Assembly (NCBI GenBank): GCA_965214565.1
Contig: OZ243951.1
Coordinates: 310,001-374,000, forward strand
Length of the DNA: 64,000 nt
Direction: 5' to 3'
DNA from: VXYK01 sp965214565
GTDB taxonomy: Bacteria; Actinomycetota; Acidimicrobiia; Acidimicrobiales; Aldehydirespiratoraceae
Shown: positions 33,952 through 42,050 of the stretch, piece after piece
Layout: each line of letters begins with the position of its first letter
Position numbering within the stretch: the stretch's first letter is position 1
Program-made: the position numbers and the translations under genes
Notes under the pieces: generated by a model
What the model was told of the DNA's origin: nothing
Seen by the model: the letters and a program-made list of their open reading frames with translations, nothing else
The model's database searches: none

Positions 33952-34856
33952 CTTCGGTCCCGTCTGTCACGCAGACGCTTTGAGAGGTCTTCGAGCGTGC
34001 GGCGCTCAGCTTCGGTCAGACTCTCCAAGCCATGCTCACCCATCTTGTCGAGCAGTGCATCGATCCTTGTCTGAGCCGCGACGTCGGCTGGGTGTGGCGG
34101 TGGAGGCGGTGGAACCGATGAGAGGTGGGTGCTGCGGGGTTGGGGCCGTCTGTGTTGGGGACGCGGCGGACGGCGCTGTGAATGGCCGGTGAGCCTGGCG
34201 GGCAGTGGGAGCTTTGGCAGCCACTCGTGTTGCTCGGCGTGGCCGAGGGCTCGCAGCACCAGCGGCGCGAGCAGGGCCATGGTCAAGGTGAGGACCAGTT
34301 CGTACCCTCTCTGATCGCTGATGGCTTGCAGCATTGCCATCCCGACGATTATCCACGCCAGGATCCAGGCTGGGATTCCCGGCCAGAAGCGAACGCTGGA
34401 GTAGTGGGTCGCGAACGCGATCAACACGCCGAGTTCCACATAGCGGAGCCCGTAGACGACGCCGAAGGTGTCGGTGAATTCGAGCGCGGTCATGACCAGC
34501 GCAGGCACAACGGTCAGCACCAGGAGGAAGAACGTGAAGCGTTTGCGCCCCATGAGCGCCTCGAGCTGGGATCCCAACATCCAGAACACCGCCACTAGCA
34601 GCAGCGTCCACAGCGACGGCTCGGTCGGGATCGGCCAGGTCACCAGCCTCCAGATCTGACCCTCGCCCACGCTCCCCAACGATGTCCCTGAGTTGAGCAG
34701 GAGTTTCGTGGTTATCGGCCGGTTGAAGCCCTCGAAGGCCCAGACGAACATGTAGGCCACGCTCATCGCCGAAACGATGACGGTGGTAGTTGCGGCGAGT
34801 TGACCGACCCGGAACCACGGATCGTCGCTCTCGCCGAAATTACGGAACGGTTGCAT
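33948..34856 (-). CDS. Rhomboid-like membrane protein lacking the catalytic dyad
   Basis: 302 residues with about six membrane spans in residues 20-205. 'GQIWRLVTWPI' and 'FWMLGSQLEALMGRKRF' match the rhomboid L1 region and second-helix motif. However, the catalytic GxSG Ser is absent where expected ('RYVELGVLIAFATHYSS'), and no His is found in the last helix. The C-terminal 'ALLDKMGEHGLESLTEAERRTLEDLS' is the soluble tail found on many bacterial rhomboids. This suggests a pseudoprotease, perhaps a membrane chaperone or quality-control factor. A Pro/Arg-rich linker separates the parts. Confidence 0.72.
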   Translation of the reverse strand: MQPFRNFGESDDPWFRVGQLAATTTVIVSAMSVAYMFVWAFEGFNRPITTKLLLNSGTSLGSVGEGQIWRLVTWPIPTEPSLWTLLLVAVFWMLGSQLEALMGRKRFTFFLLVLTVVPALVMTALEFTDTFGVVYGLRYVELGVLIAFATHYSSVRFWPGIPAWILAWIIVGMAMLQAISDQRGYELVLTLTMALLAPLVLRALGHAEQHEWLPKLPLPARLTGHSQRRPPRPQHRRPQPRSTHLSSVPPPPPPHPADVAAQTRIDALLDKMGEHGLESLTEAERRTLEDLSKRLRDRRDRS

Positions 34857-34903
34857 ACCCCTACAACAGTACAGTCGCCGGGGCCCGCGGGTACACCAGG
34901 TTT

Positions 34904-37342
34904 CTAGCGACGACCGCGTCCGCCGGAGCCCCGCCCGCGGGCGGGAGTGGCCGGACCGAGATTGTCGAACTCCTGGGACAGCTCTGCGTCGAAGGCGTCC
35001 TCGAACGAGACTGTCTGGCGATCGCCCTGACGCTCGCTCTGACGCCCACCGTCTTCGCGCGTTCGGGGGCCGCGGTCGGAGCGGCCGTTGCGGTCCCGGT
35101 TGGAACCGCCGCGGTCACGGTCACCGCCGCGGCCGCGGTCACGATCACGCCCGCCGCGATCACGGTTCGAGTCCTCAGCGCCCTCCGGTTTGAGCGAGAT
35201 CTTGCCGTTGGGGTCGACGTCTTCGACGACGACCGTGACTTCGTCTCCCAGAGAGAGCACGTCCTCAACCCGGTCGATGCGTTTGCCGCCTCCGATCTTG
35301 GAGATGTGGAGCAGACCGTCGCGTCCGGGAAGGATGTTGACGAAGGCACCGAACTTGGTGATGTTCACGACTCGGCCCGGGTAGGTAGCACCGACCTCGG
35401 CCGTCGGCGGGTCGAGGATCAGCTTGATCTGACGCTCGGCCTCGGCCACCTTGGCGTTGTCGACAGATGCAATCGAGACGACGCCGACCATGCCGTCGTC
35501 GTCGACTGAGATGTCGGCGCCGGTCTCGGCCTGGATCGCATTGATGACCTTGCCCTTGGGGCCGATGATCTCGCCGATCTTGTCGACTGGGATCTCGAAG
35601 GTGGTGATCTTCGGGGCGGTGTCTCGCACATCTTCCCGGGGTTCTGCGATGGCCTCTGCCATCACGTCGAGAATGTCGAGGCGCGCCTCCCTGGCCTGAG
35701 CTAGCGCATTCGCCAAGACGTTGGCCGGGATCCCCGCGATCTTGGTGTCGAGCTGCAGGGCGGTGACGAAGTCGGTTGTGCCTGCGACCTTGAAGTCCAT
35801 GTCGCCGAAGGCGTCTTCTGCGCCGAGGATGTCGGTGAGTGTGACGTATTCGCCCTCTGCGTGGACCAGGCCCATGGCGATGCCTGCGACCGGAGCCTTG
35901 ATCGGAACGCCGGCGTCCATCAGCGAGAGTGTTGAACCGCACACTGAACCCATGGAGCTCGACCCGTTGGAGGCCATGACCTCAGACACGGTCCGCACGG
36001 TGTAGGGCCATTCCTCGAAGGAGGGGATGACCGGGAACACCGCACGCTCAGCGAGGGCGCCGTGGCCGATCTCGCGGCGTTTGGGGCCTCGCATGAATCC
36101 GGTCTCGCCGGTGGAGAACGGAGGGAAGTTGTAGTGGTGGAAGTACCGCTTCTTGTCTGTCGGCGAGATGTCGTCGATCATCATGTCGCTGCGACCCATG
36201 CCGAGGGTGGTGAAGTTGAGTACCTGGGTCTCGCCGCGTTGGAACAGGCCTGAGCCGTGCGCTGTGGGGATCACTTCGATTTCGCTGGTGACCTTGCGGA
36301 GTTCGTCAGTCTTGCGTCCGTCGATGCGGATGCCCTCTTCGACGATCCGCTTGCGGACCACCTTCTTGGTGACCGCCCGGATGGCGTTCTTGATCTGCCT
36401 GGCAGCATTGGGGTCTTCTGCGGTGAACTCGGCCAGTTCGGCCACGACGGCTTCTCTGAGTTCTGCTTCTGCGGCCTGCCGCTGGGTCTTGTCGGCGATC
36501 TGTTGCGTCTCGGCGATGCGGTCAGCCGCTGCGGCCTGCACTGCGGCGAGGATCTCGTCGCTGTAGTCGACGGTGAGCGGGGGCTCCATCTTGGCGATGT
36601 CGCCGGCAGCGTCGATCACCTGCTGCTGCAACTCGATCATTTCGCGGATCCAAGTCTTGCTCGCTTCAAGGCCTCCGGCGAGCACGTCCTCGTCGACCTT
36701 GGGCGTGCCCGACTCGTACAGAGTCCAGGAGTTCCCGGTGCCGCCGGCCTCGACCATCATCACAGCAACGTCGTTGTCGCTCTGTCGTCCGGCGACCACC
36801 ATCTCGAAGGCCGATTCGGAGGACTCCTGATAGGTGGGGAAGGGAATCCATTCGCCTTCTGGTGACCAGCTCATACGGACCGCTCCGATGGGGCCGTCGA
36901 ACGGGATCGGTGACAGACACAGAGCCAACGAGGCGGCGTTGAGAGCCAAAACGTCGTAGGGGTTCTTCTGGTCGGCTCCGAGAACGGTGCCCACGACATG
37001 GACTTCGTTGCGGAATCCGTCGGGGAAGGCGGGACGAAGCGGCCGGTCGATCAGGCGGCAGGTGAGTATCGCCTGCTCGCCTGCTCGCGCTTCACGGCGG
37101 AAGAAGGAACCGGGTATCTTCCCGGCGGCATACATCCGCTCCTCGATGTCGACGGTCAGCGGAAAGAAGTCCGCACCTTCGCGGGGAGTCGTTGCTCCCG
37201 TTGCGGTTACGAGCACAACCGTGTCGCCGATGCTTGCAGTGACGGAGCCACCGGCGAGGGGGGCGAACTTGCCGACCTCGAATGTGGCGTCTTTGCCCTC
37301 ACCGCGCGCGAACGACCCGGTGAAGGATTGGGGATTAGTCAT
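34904..37342 (-). CDS. pnp: Polyribonucleotide nucleotidyltransferase (PNPase)
   Basis: 812 residues from ATG 37342 (MTNPQSFTGSF), supported by AGGAG nine bases upstream. Two RNase PH domains are joined by a helical linker. A KH domain lies at about 584-640 ('IPVDKIGEIIGPKGKVINAI') and an S1 domain at about 654-720 ('GRVVNITKFGAFVNILPGRD'). The C-terminal 80 residues are Arg/Asp/Gly-rich and probably disordered. It is a phosphorolytic 3' exoribonuclease. rpsO lies 250 bp upstream on the same strand, the classic rpsO-pnp pairing. Confidence 0.96.
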   Translation of the reverse strand: MTNPQSFTGSFARGEGKDATFEVGKFAPLAGGSVTASIGDTVVLVTATGATTPREGADFFPLTVDIEERMYAAGKIPGSFFRREARAGEQAILTCRLIDRPLRPAFPDGFRNEVHVVGTVLGADQKNPYDVLALNAASLALCLSPIPFDGPIGAVRMSWSPEGEWIPFPTYQESSESAFEMVVAGRQSDNDVAVMMVEAGGTGNSWTLYESGTPKVDEDVLAGGLEASKTWIREMIELQQQVIDAAGDIAKMEPPLTVDYSDEILAAVQAAAADRIAETQQIADKTQRQAAEAELREAVVAELAEFTAEDPNAARQIKNAIRAVTKKVVRKRIVEEGIRIDGRKTDELRKVTSEIEVIPTAHGSGLFQRGETQVLNFTTLGMGRSDMMIDDISPTDKKRYFHHYNFPPFSTGETGFMRGPKRREIGHGALAERAVFPVIPSFEEWPYTVRTVSEVMASNGSSSMGSVCGSTLSLMDAGVPIKAPVAGIAMGLVHAEGEYVTLTDILGAEDAFGDMDFKVAGTTDFVTALQLDTKIAGIPANVLANALAQAREARLDILDVMAEAIAEPREDVRDTAPKITTFEIPVDKIGEIIGPKGKVINAIQAETGADISVDDDGMVGVVSIASVDNAKVAEAERQIKLILDPPTAEVGATYPGRVVNITKFGAFVNILPGRDGLLHISKIGGGKRIDRVEDVLSLGDEVTVVVEDVDPNGKISLKPEGAEDSNRDRGGRDRDRGRGGDRDRGGSNRDRNGRSDRGPRTREDGGRQSERQGDRQTVSFEDAFDAELSQEFDNLGPATPARGRGSGGRGRR

Positions 37343-37534
37343 GTTGTTGTTTCTCCTGAACACATGACTGCCAGTTCCCAGTCGGAAATCGCTGATCTTG
37401 GTCTCGGCCTCGGCCTCTCGGGCCGCTGATCAGTTCAGAGATTTTCGACTAGCACCAACGGTCTTGTGTTCTTCGTTTGCTGGACCTTCCAGCTGCTGGG
37501 ATTCGTCGGGTTGGTTCGGGGTGTTGACCCTGAT

Positions 37535-37562
37535 CCAACCGGGTTGGGAGCAGCCCGGTTGG
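37535..37562 (-). other. Hairpin between rpsO and pnp
   Basis: A 9-bp perfect stem (ccaaccggg 37535-37543 with cccggttgg 37554-37562) and 10-nt loop lies about 30 bp after the rpsO stop. It has no T-run, so a processing or attenuation structure is as likely as a terminator. Confidence 0.4.
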
Positions 37563-37593
37563 GTTGCTCTTCGATTTGTTCTGCGGATTCAAT

Positions 37594-37875
37594 TCAGCGA
37601 CGCAGCCCGAGATGGGTGATCACTGCTCTGTAGCGTTCAACGTCGTTGTCCTTGACGTAGTCGAGGAGGCGCCGACGGCGGCCTACCAGCATCTGCAGGC
37701 CTCTGCGCGTGTGATGGTCCTTCTTGTGGACCTTCATGTGCTCGGTGAGGTGTGCGATCCGTTCCGAAAGCAGAGCGATCTGTATTTCCGGCGAGCCGGT
37801 GTCGTTCTCCTTCAGGTCGAAGGCGCTCGCCATATCGGCGATGGTCTCTGACTTGGGGCGCAGGCTGGTTGCCAT
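37594..37875 (-). CDS. rpsO: 30S ribosomal protein S15
   Basis: 93 residues from ATG 37875 (MATSLRPKSETIAD). Strong family motifs are 'NDTGSPEIQIALLSERIAHL', 'HKKDHHTRRGLQMLVGRRRR' and the C-terminal 'RYRAVITHLGLRR'. It binds the central domain of 16S rRNA. The frame is open far upstream, but the family start and length fix the ATG. Confidence 0.97.
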   Translation of the reverse strand: MATSLRPKSETIADMASAFDLKENDTGSPEIQIALLSERIAHLTEHMKVHKKDHHTRRGLQMLVGRRRRLLDYVKDNDVERYRAVITHLGLRR

Positions 37876-38389
37876 AGGTTGCTTGTTCCTGTGTGTTATG
37901 TCGGGTCTCTTACCCAGCTGCACGCCCCGCATTGCGCGGGCGGCAGCCACCATTCGGTTCTGGTGAGGATACCAAGGTCCAGGGATTATCGGCGCGGGCC
38001 GACTTTCGACGGCTGCCGGGAACGCCGTCGGCCGTCTCCGTAACCCAACTCTGACCTCCTGGGACCTGCTGGAGTCTAGATGACTCGCAACTGGATCAAC
38101 CGTTCCCGTTTCGTCTGGTTCTTGGCGCTGTCTGTGTTCTGGGTTCGGTCCCGGCCCAGCCTTCTCCCACAGCCATACTCCGAGGCGTGGTTCCTGCGAG
38201 GTCTGGTTTGCGCCCCGAGTCATCGGCCGGTAACGGCCTGGTCACTGGCTTGGTTGCGTTCGAGTCACCAGTCTGGTCACTGCTCTGGTTGCGTTCGAGT
38301 AACCCCAGTCTGGTCACTGCTCTGGCTGCGTTCGAGTAACCCCAGTCTGGGCACTGGCATGCGTCACCAGTCTGGTCACCGGGTCTTCA
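37876..38389. other. 514-bp gene-free stretch upstream of rpsO
   Basis: No convincing gene. It must contain the rpsO promoter. It ends in a tandem repeat: three imperfect 35-37-bp copies starting at 38252, 38287 and 38324 (ggttgcgttcgagtaacccc core), plus a decayed fragment. The open frame across the repeats has no protein-like features. Confidence 0.6.
38252..38358. repeat. Three imperfect 35-37-bp tandem repeats
   Basis: The copies begin at 38252, 38287 and 38324 and share 'ctggttgcgttcgagt' and 'ccagtctggtcactg'. They lie between the stop of the HNH gene and the rpsO promoter region. Confidence 0.85.
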
Positions 38390-39868
38390 TCACCCCGCTA
38401 GGTTGCCCGTCTCTCCCGGGGTTGTCTGTTGAGGATCGCGCGGTTTGACTGCGCCCGCTGGGCTACTTCGATTGCCGGGCTCGCGTTCAGACCGCCCCGG
38501 TCCCAACAACCCGGTCACGGTCGGGTTGGTCGGCTTCAACAATCTTCGCGGTTTCGTGTCGGGGGTCTGGGTCACGGTCGGGTTGCCCTGTCGGGGTTGG
38601 GGGGATTGACCGTGGCTGCTGTTTTTCTTTGTCGCGGCTGGCCCGGTTCTGGGTTGCGCGGTTCGACTGTGTTGGCCGGTTCGGTCGGGTTGCGTTCCCT
38701 TTGTCGGTCGGGTTGGGGGTTTGAGTTGGTATTTGCCGGTGTCGGGGTCTCGGTGGACTTGCCAGCCGTGGTCGTGGATCTTGTGGTGGCAGTCGTCGCA
38801 CACCAGTGCGAGGTTGTCGAGGTCGGTGGGCCCGTTCTTTGACCACCAGGTGATGTGATGTGCGCGGCACCACAACGGGTTGGCTCCACAACCGATGCAG
38901 TGCTGGTCTCTGGCGATCAACGCGACACGTTGAGCCTCAGAAGCCGTGCGTAGCCGCCGTCCCAGCCACATGTCTTGAGTTTTGGTGTCAAAGATCGACG
39001 GCAACAAGTTCGCTTCGAGCGCCAGACGATGCAGCTCAACGATCGGTATCGGCGACCCGTCAGCGAGCCGGGGATTGTCGAGTTGTTGTTTCAACACATC
39101 GAAATCAGCGATCACCAACAGATCCGTACCTGCAGACTTACCGTCACCGGATGGTTGACAGATCAGCTCAGCCAACGCGTCAGCCATCCGCTGCTGCGGA
39201 GTGGCACGGTTGTCAGGGTCCTCGCGATGCCACAGTTGTCGTTCCTTGGCGGTCAACGCCGTGGCGATACGTGCTCCGGTGATCTGATCAAACTCACCGG
39301 ACAGCACGAACATGCCCGACTCTGATGATTCGAAGATGCGGGCTTTGCGCCTAGAGCGTTGACGATCCAACAACGCTTGCCCATCATCAGCAGCCATCTC
39401 TTGTTGATGACGTTTCACAGTCCGCGCGAACTCATCGAAAGACTCGCTGCCTGCTGCCTCGACCAGCAACCCCTCATCAATCGGGCTCTCACCAGACACC
39501 CGAGCGATCAGGCGGGCATGACCCACAGGAACCTCACCAGACTCCAACGCCTCACTCGTCGCGGGCAACTCCGCCAACCGAGCCGCGGTCTCAACATCGC
39601 GTTTGGCCTCACGCTTCGATGAACGCAACTCGTCACGAACCAACCTCTGCGCATCGCCCATGCTGTGACGACGGCCCACCTCAGCGAGCACCTGAGCTTT
39701 CATAGCCTCCAACCGAGACTCCGCACGGCCCAACACCCCCAGACGCGATGACAACCCGTCATCGCACAGAGTTGCCACGTCCACCGCCTCGACATGGACA
39801 ACCCCACCAGCAGCCAAGCCGAGACCAGTTGGAGCATCCGAGAGATCCGAGGCAGGAGCGAATTCCAT
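38390..39868 (-). CDS. DUF222 / HNH endonuclease domain protein (13E12-like)
   Basis: 492 residues. The N-terminal two-thirds is an alanine/arginine-rich helical DUF222 region ('VGHARLIARVSGES', 'GARIATALTAKERQ'). The HNH nuclease domain lies at about 323-370: C-x2-C (CIGCG), 'WCRAHHITWWSKNG', 'DLDNLALVCDDCHHKIHDHGW'. A Thr/Pro/Arg-rich tail of about 100 residues follows. Such proteins are multicopy in actinobacteria and are often annotated as 13E12 repeat or HNH endonuclease; their biological role is unclear. It is flanked by repeats and by an AT-rich gap holding a pseudogene, i.e. an accessory patch. Confidence 0.92.
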   Translation of the reverse strand: MEFAPASDLSDAPTGLGLAAGGVVHVEAVDVATLCDDGLSSRLGVLGRAESRLEAMKAQVLAEVGRRHSMGDAQRLVRDELRSSKREAKRDVETAARLAELPATSEALESGEVPVGHARLIARVSGESPIDEGLLVEAAGSESFDEFARTVKRHQQEMAADDGQALLDRQRSRRKARIFESSESGMFVLSGEFDQITGARIATALTAKERQLWHREDPDNRATPQQRMADALAELICQPSGDGKSAGTDLLVIADFDVLKQQLDNPRLADGSPIPIVELHRLALEANLLPSIFDTKTQDMWLGRRLRTASEAQRVALIARDQHCIGCGANPLWCRAHHITWWSKNGPTDLDNLALVCDDCHHKIHDHGWQVHRDPDTGKYQLKPPTRPTKGTQPDRTGQHSRTAQPRTGPAATKKNSSHGQSPQPRQGNPTVTQTPDTKPRRLLKPTNPTVTGLLGPGRSEREPGNRSSPAGAVKPRDPQQTTPGETGNLAG

Positions 39869-40146
39869 GGATGTAACCCTACCGCCCCCCTGTGACAGTG
39901 ATATCTAAACATCCTGAAATATCATGAAAAGATAGATTTATATATTTTAAAGCCTGTCCTATATCACAAATGCTACAGACAACCTCAAAGGCGCACTGTT
40001 CCTGTCGCGGTCTACAGGCCAACGAGAACAACCAAGTCCGATCTCCAATTATCAGGAATACGGCATGAGCGGCAGCGGGGTTCCAGTGTGACCTTGTCTG
40101 CGACGCTCTCCCGATAGTCCCGCCCGGGGCTCAACCTCGACCCCGC
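39869..40146. other. AT-rich gap upstream of the HNH gene
   Basis: No gene is seen. About 39900-39970 is strikingly AT-rich (tatattttaa and neighbours) compared with the rest of the window. This may reflect transferred DNA or a strong promoter region for the HNH gene. Confidence 0.5.
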
Positions 40147-40321
40147 TCAGAGACCCTCAACCACCCCCGCCCCACGTTTACGCGCAGGCTCGACTATGTT
40201 GATGGTGTCTTCGGGAAAGAGGGCATCAGCCAGTTTGTGCAGGTCAAGCCACCGAAATGGGGGTGTCCTTGAGAGCACGGTAGTAGAGATTGAAACCGTC
40301 GATGTACACATTCGTGATCAA
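40147..40321 (-). pseudogene. Broken, truncated NYN-domain (LabA/DUF88-like) gene
   Basis: From a TTG at 40319-40321, preceded by GGAGG at good spacing, the frame reads ITNVYIDGFNLYYRALKDTP, the hallmark start of NYN/PIN-like nuclease proteins (conserved Asp in 'YIDGFNLYY'). A one-base insertion in ATTTCGG shifts the frame. Continuing in the next frame gives 'RWLDLHKLADALFPEDTINIV', which is the expected continuation. The sequence then loses similarity and stops at 40147. An intact family member would be about 200 residues, so most of the gene is gone. Confidence 0.75.
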
Positions 40322-40343
40322 CTGCCGCCTCCGCCAAAAGACA

Positions 40344-40367
40344 GAGACCGCCCCGGAAGGCGGTCTC
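40344..40367 (-). terminator. Probable terminator of the ferredoxin reductase operon
   Basis: A 9-bp perfect stem (gagaccgcc with ggcggtctc) and 6-nt loop, followed on the minus strand by TGTCTTTTGG. It lies 120 bp beyond the stop of the ferredoxin reductase gene. The T-tract is short, so confidence is moderate. Confidence 0.5.
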
Positions 40368-40489
40368 GACCCCACCGCCGAAGCGAATAGGTGGTAATGA
40401 CTGAACGCTAACGTCGGCGGCGCCGACCGTCAACACCTTTCGCCGAGACGCGAGACCAACTGTCAACTCCCCCGCTGGCGGGTAACCCG

Positions 40490-41707
40490 CTAGAAATCCG
40501 CCGCTACGGCGTCTTCGAAAGTCGCCCCAGACTCGATGAGCATCCGGTAGCGCATCACATGGCGGGGGCGGTTGAAACCGAGAACGCCGACCAGGCGGCC
40601 AGCGCGGCCGTAGATCGCCGCGAAGCGCCTCTCTGCGAGGCTCCCCGTGGCGACGTGCATCTCGTCGTCGGGACCGATACGGCCGGCCATCTGGATCTTG
40701 CGATCGTACTGATCGGACCAGAACCAGGGGACCGGCACGAAAGGCTCAGCCTCGTCGTCACCGACCAGCAGGCGCCTAGCCGCATGCGCGCCCTGCGCAA
40801 CCGCGTTGTCCCAATGCTCGACCCGCATCACCTCACCGAAACGCTGATTGGGCCAGCGGGCAACATCGCCCGCAGCCGTCACCCCGGGAGCAGCCAGACA
40901 GGTGGCGTCGCACACCACACCGTTGTCTATCCTCAAGCCCGAACCCTCGAGCCATTCCGCGTTGGGAACCACCCCGATCCCCACCACGACCACGTCAGCC
41001 TCGATCACGCTGCCGTCGCTGAGCCGCACCCGCTCCACCCGGCCCTCACCCTCGATCGCCTCAACGCCCACACCTGTGCGCAAGTCGACGCCGTGCTCAC
41101 GGTGCAACTCAGCACAGACAGCGCCCATCTCATCGCCCAGCACCCGGCTCAGGGGCTGGGGCAACGACTCGATCATCGTCACCTCCAGTCCCTGTGTCCT
41201 AGCGGTGGCCGCCACCTCCGCACCAATGAACCCGGCGCCCACGACGACCACCCGCACTGGGCCGGCATCGAACGCGGCGCGGATCGCCAGCGAATCATCC
41301 AAGCTGCGCAACACGAACACTCCGTCGAGCCCCTCAGAACCCCCCAGCGTGCGGCAACGCGCACCCGTGGCGATCAACAAACCGTCAACAACGATCTCCT
41401 CACCACCCTGATCGTCGAGATCGACGATCCCCAAACGCCGGGACGGCAGATCGAAGCTCGTCGCCCGCACACCCAGACGAAGTTCAAGATCCAGGCCGTC
41501 GAGCTTGTCGGGCTGAGTCAACGCCAGACGATCCTCGCCCCAGTCACCGGCCAAGAACTGCTTGGACAACGGTGGCCGGTCGTAGGGAGCGTGCAGTTCG
41601 TCGCCGATCAACGAGATCGGCCCGTCGAAGTCGTCGCGCCGAAGAGCCTCGGCTGCCCGTATCCCTGCCAGAGAAGCTCCGACGATAGTGACAGAGCGCC
41701 GCGTCAT
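40490..41707 (-). CDS. FAD-dependent ferredoxin reductase
   Basis: 405 residues from ATG 41707 (MTRRSVTIVGASLAGIRAAE); a TTG nine bases earlier is an alternative. The FAD-binding motif is 'VTIVGASLAGIRAAEALRR', 'YDRPPLSKQFL' is typical of putidaredoxin reductase-type enzymes, and the NAD-binding motif is 'VVVVGAGFIGAEVAATAR'. It transfers electrons from NAD(P)H to a ferredoxin, which is encoded immediately upstream. It ends a likely five-gene operon with two FAD/GcvT proteins and an MttB homologue. Confidence 0.93.
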   Translation of the reverse strand: MTRRSVTIVGASLAGIRAAEALRRDDFDGPISLIGDELHAPYDRPPLSKQFLAGDWGEDRLALTQPDKLDGLDLELRLGVRATSFDLPSRRLGIVDLDDQGGEEIVVDGLLIATGARCRTLGGSEGLDGVFVLRSLDDSLAIRAAFDAGPVRVVVVGAGFIGAEVAATARTQGLEVTMIESLPQPLSRVLGDEMGAVCAELHREHGVDLRTGVGVEAIEGEGRVERVRLSDGSVIEADVVVVGIGVVPNAEWLEGSGLRIDNGVVCDATCLAAPGVTAAGDVARWPNQRFGEVMRVEHWDNAVAQGAHAARRLLVGDDEAEPFVPVPWFWSDQYDRKIQMAGRIGPDDEMHVATGSLAERRFAAIYGRAGRLVGVLGFNRPRHVMRYRMLIESGATFEDAVAADF

Positions 41708-41759
41708 AGAAGCCAAGACCGTGGTTCGCCCTCTGTCGGTCCGTCAGCCCCCCGGTCCC

Positions 41760-41951
41760 TCAGCCCTGAACTGATATGGCCTGCTTGGGGCACCGCTGAA
41801 CACACTCATCGACACGAGCACGATCCTCCTCGCCGGGTTCTTCGTTGAGAACATAGAGGAAGTCGTCGTCACGCACTTCAAAGATGTCTGGCGCGATCTG
41901 CATGCAGATGGCGTTGCTCTCACAGAGGTCGAAGTCAACCACGATCTTCAT
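41760..41951 (-). CDS. Small [3Fe-4S]-type ferredoxin
   Basis: 63 residues with AGGAAAGG ahead of the ATG. Cluster ligands are C10 and C16 (CESNAIC) plus the later CP in 'DECVQRCPKQAI'. Loss of the middle Cys of a 4Fe cluster points to [3Fe-4S]. The acidic protein resembles ferredoxins that feed cytochrome P450 or Rieske enzymes. It is paired with the reductase gene 52 bp downstream. Confidence 0.93.
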   Translation of the reverse strand: MKIVVDFDLCESNAICMQIAPDIFEVRDDDFLYVLNEEPGEEDRARVDECVQRCPKQAISVQG

Positions 41952-42050
41952 GGGTCACCTTTCCTAGTAGGTTCAGAGGGAAACGAGTCAAAGAGGAAAC
42001 AGGTCACCCGGCAACTTAGCCCACCGAGCGCTCCGATGTGAACATCGGCG

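Noticed and set aside
38080..38448. Gene in the gap between rpsO and the HNH gene
   Set aside because: The frame is made of the 35-37-bp tandem repeats and low-complexity sequence. It has no ribosome site and no family resemblance.
40194..40466. A 90-codon minus-strand gene
   Set aside because: The frame runs through the terminator hairpin and the broken NYN fragment in a third frame. The NYN reading explains the region better.
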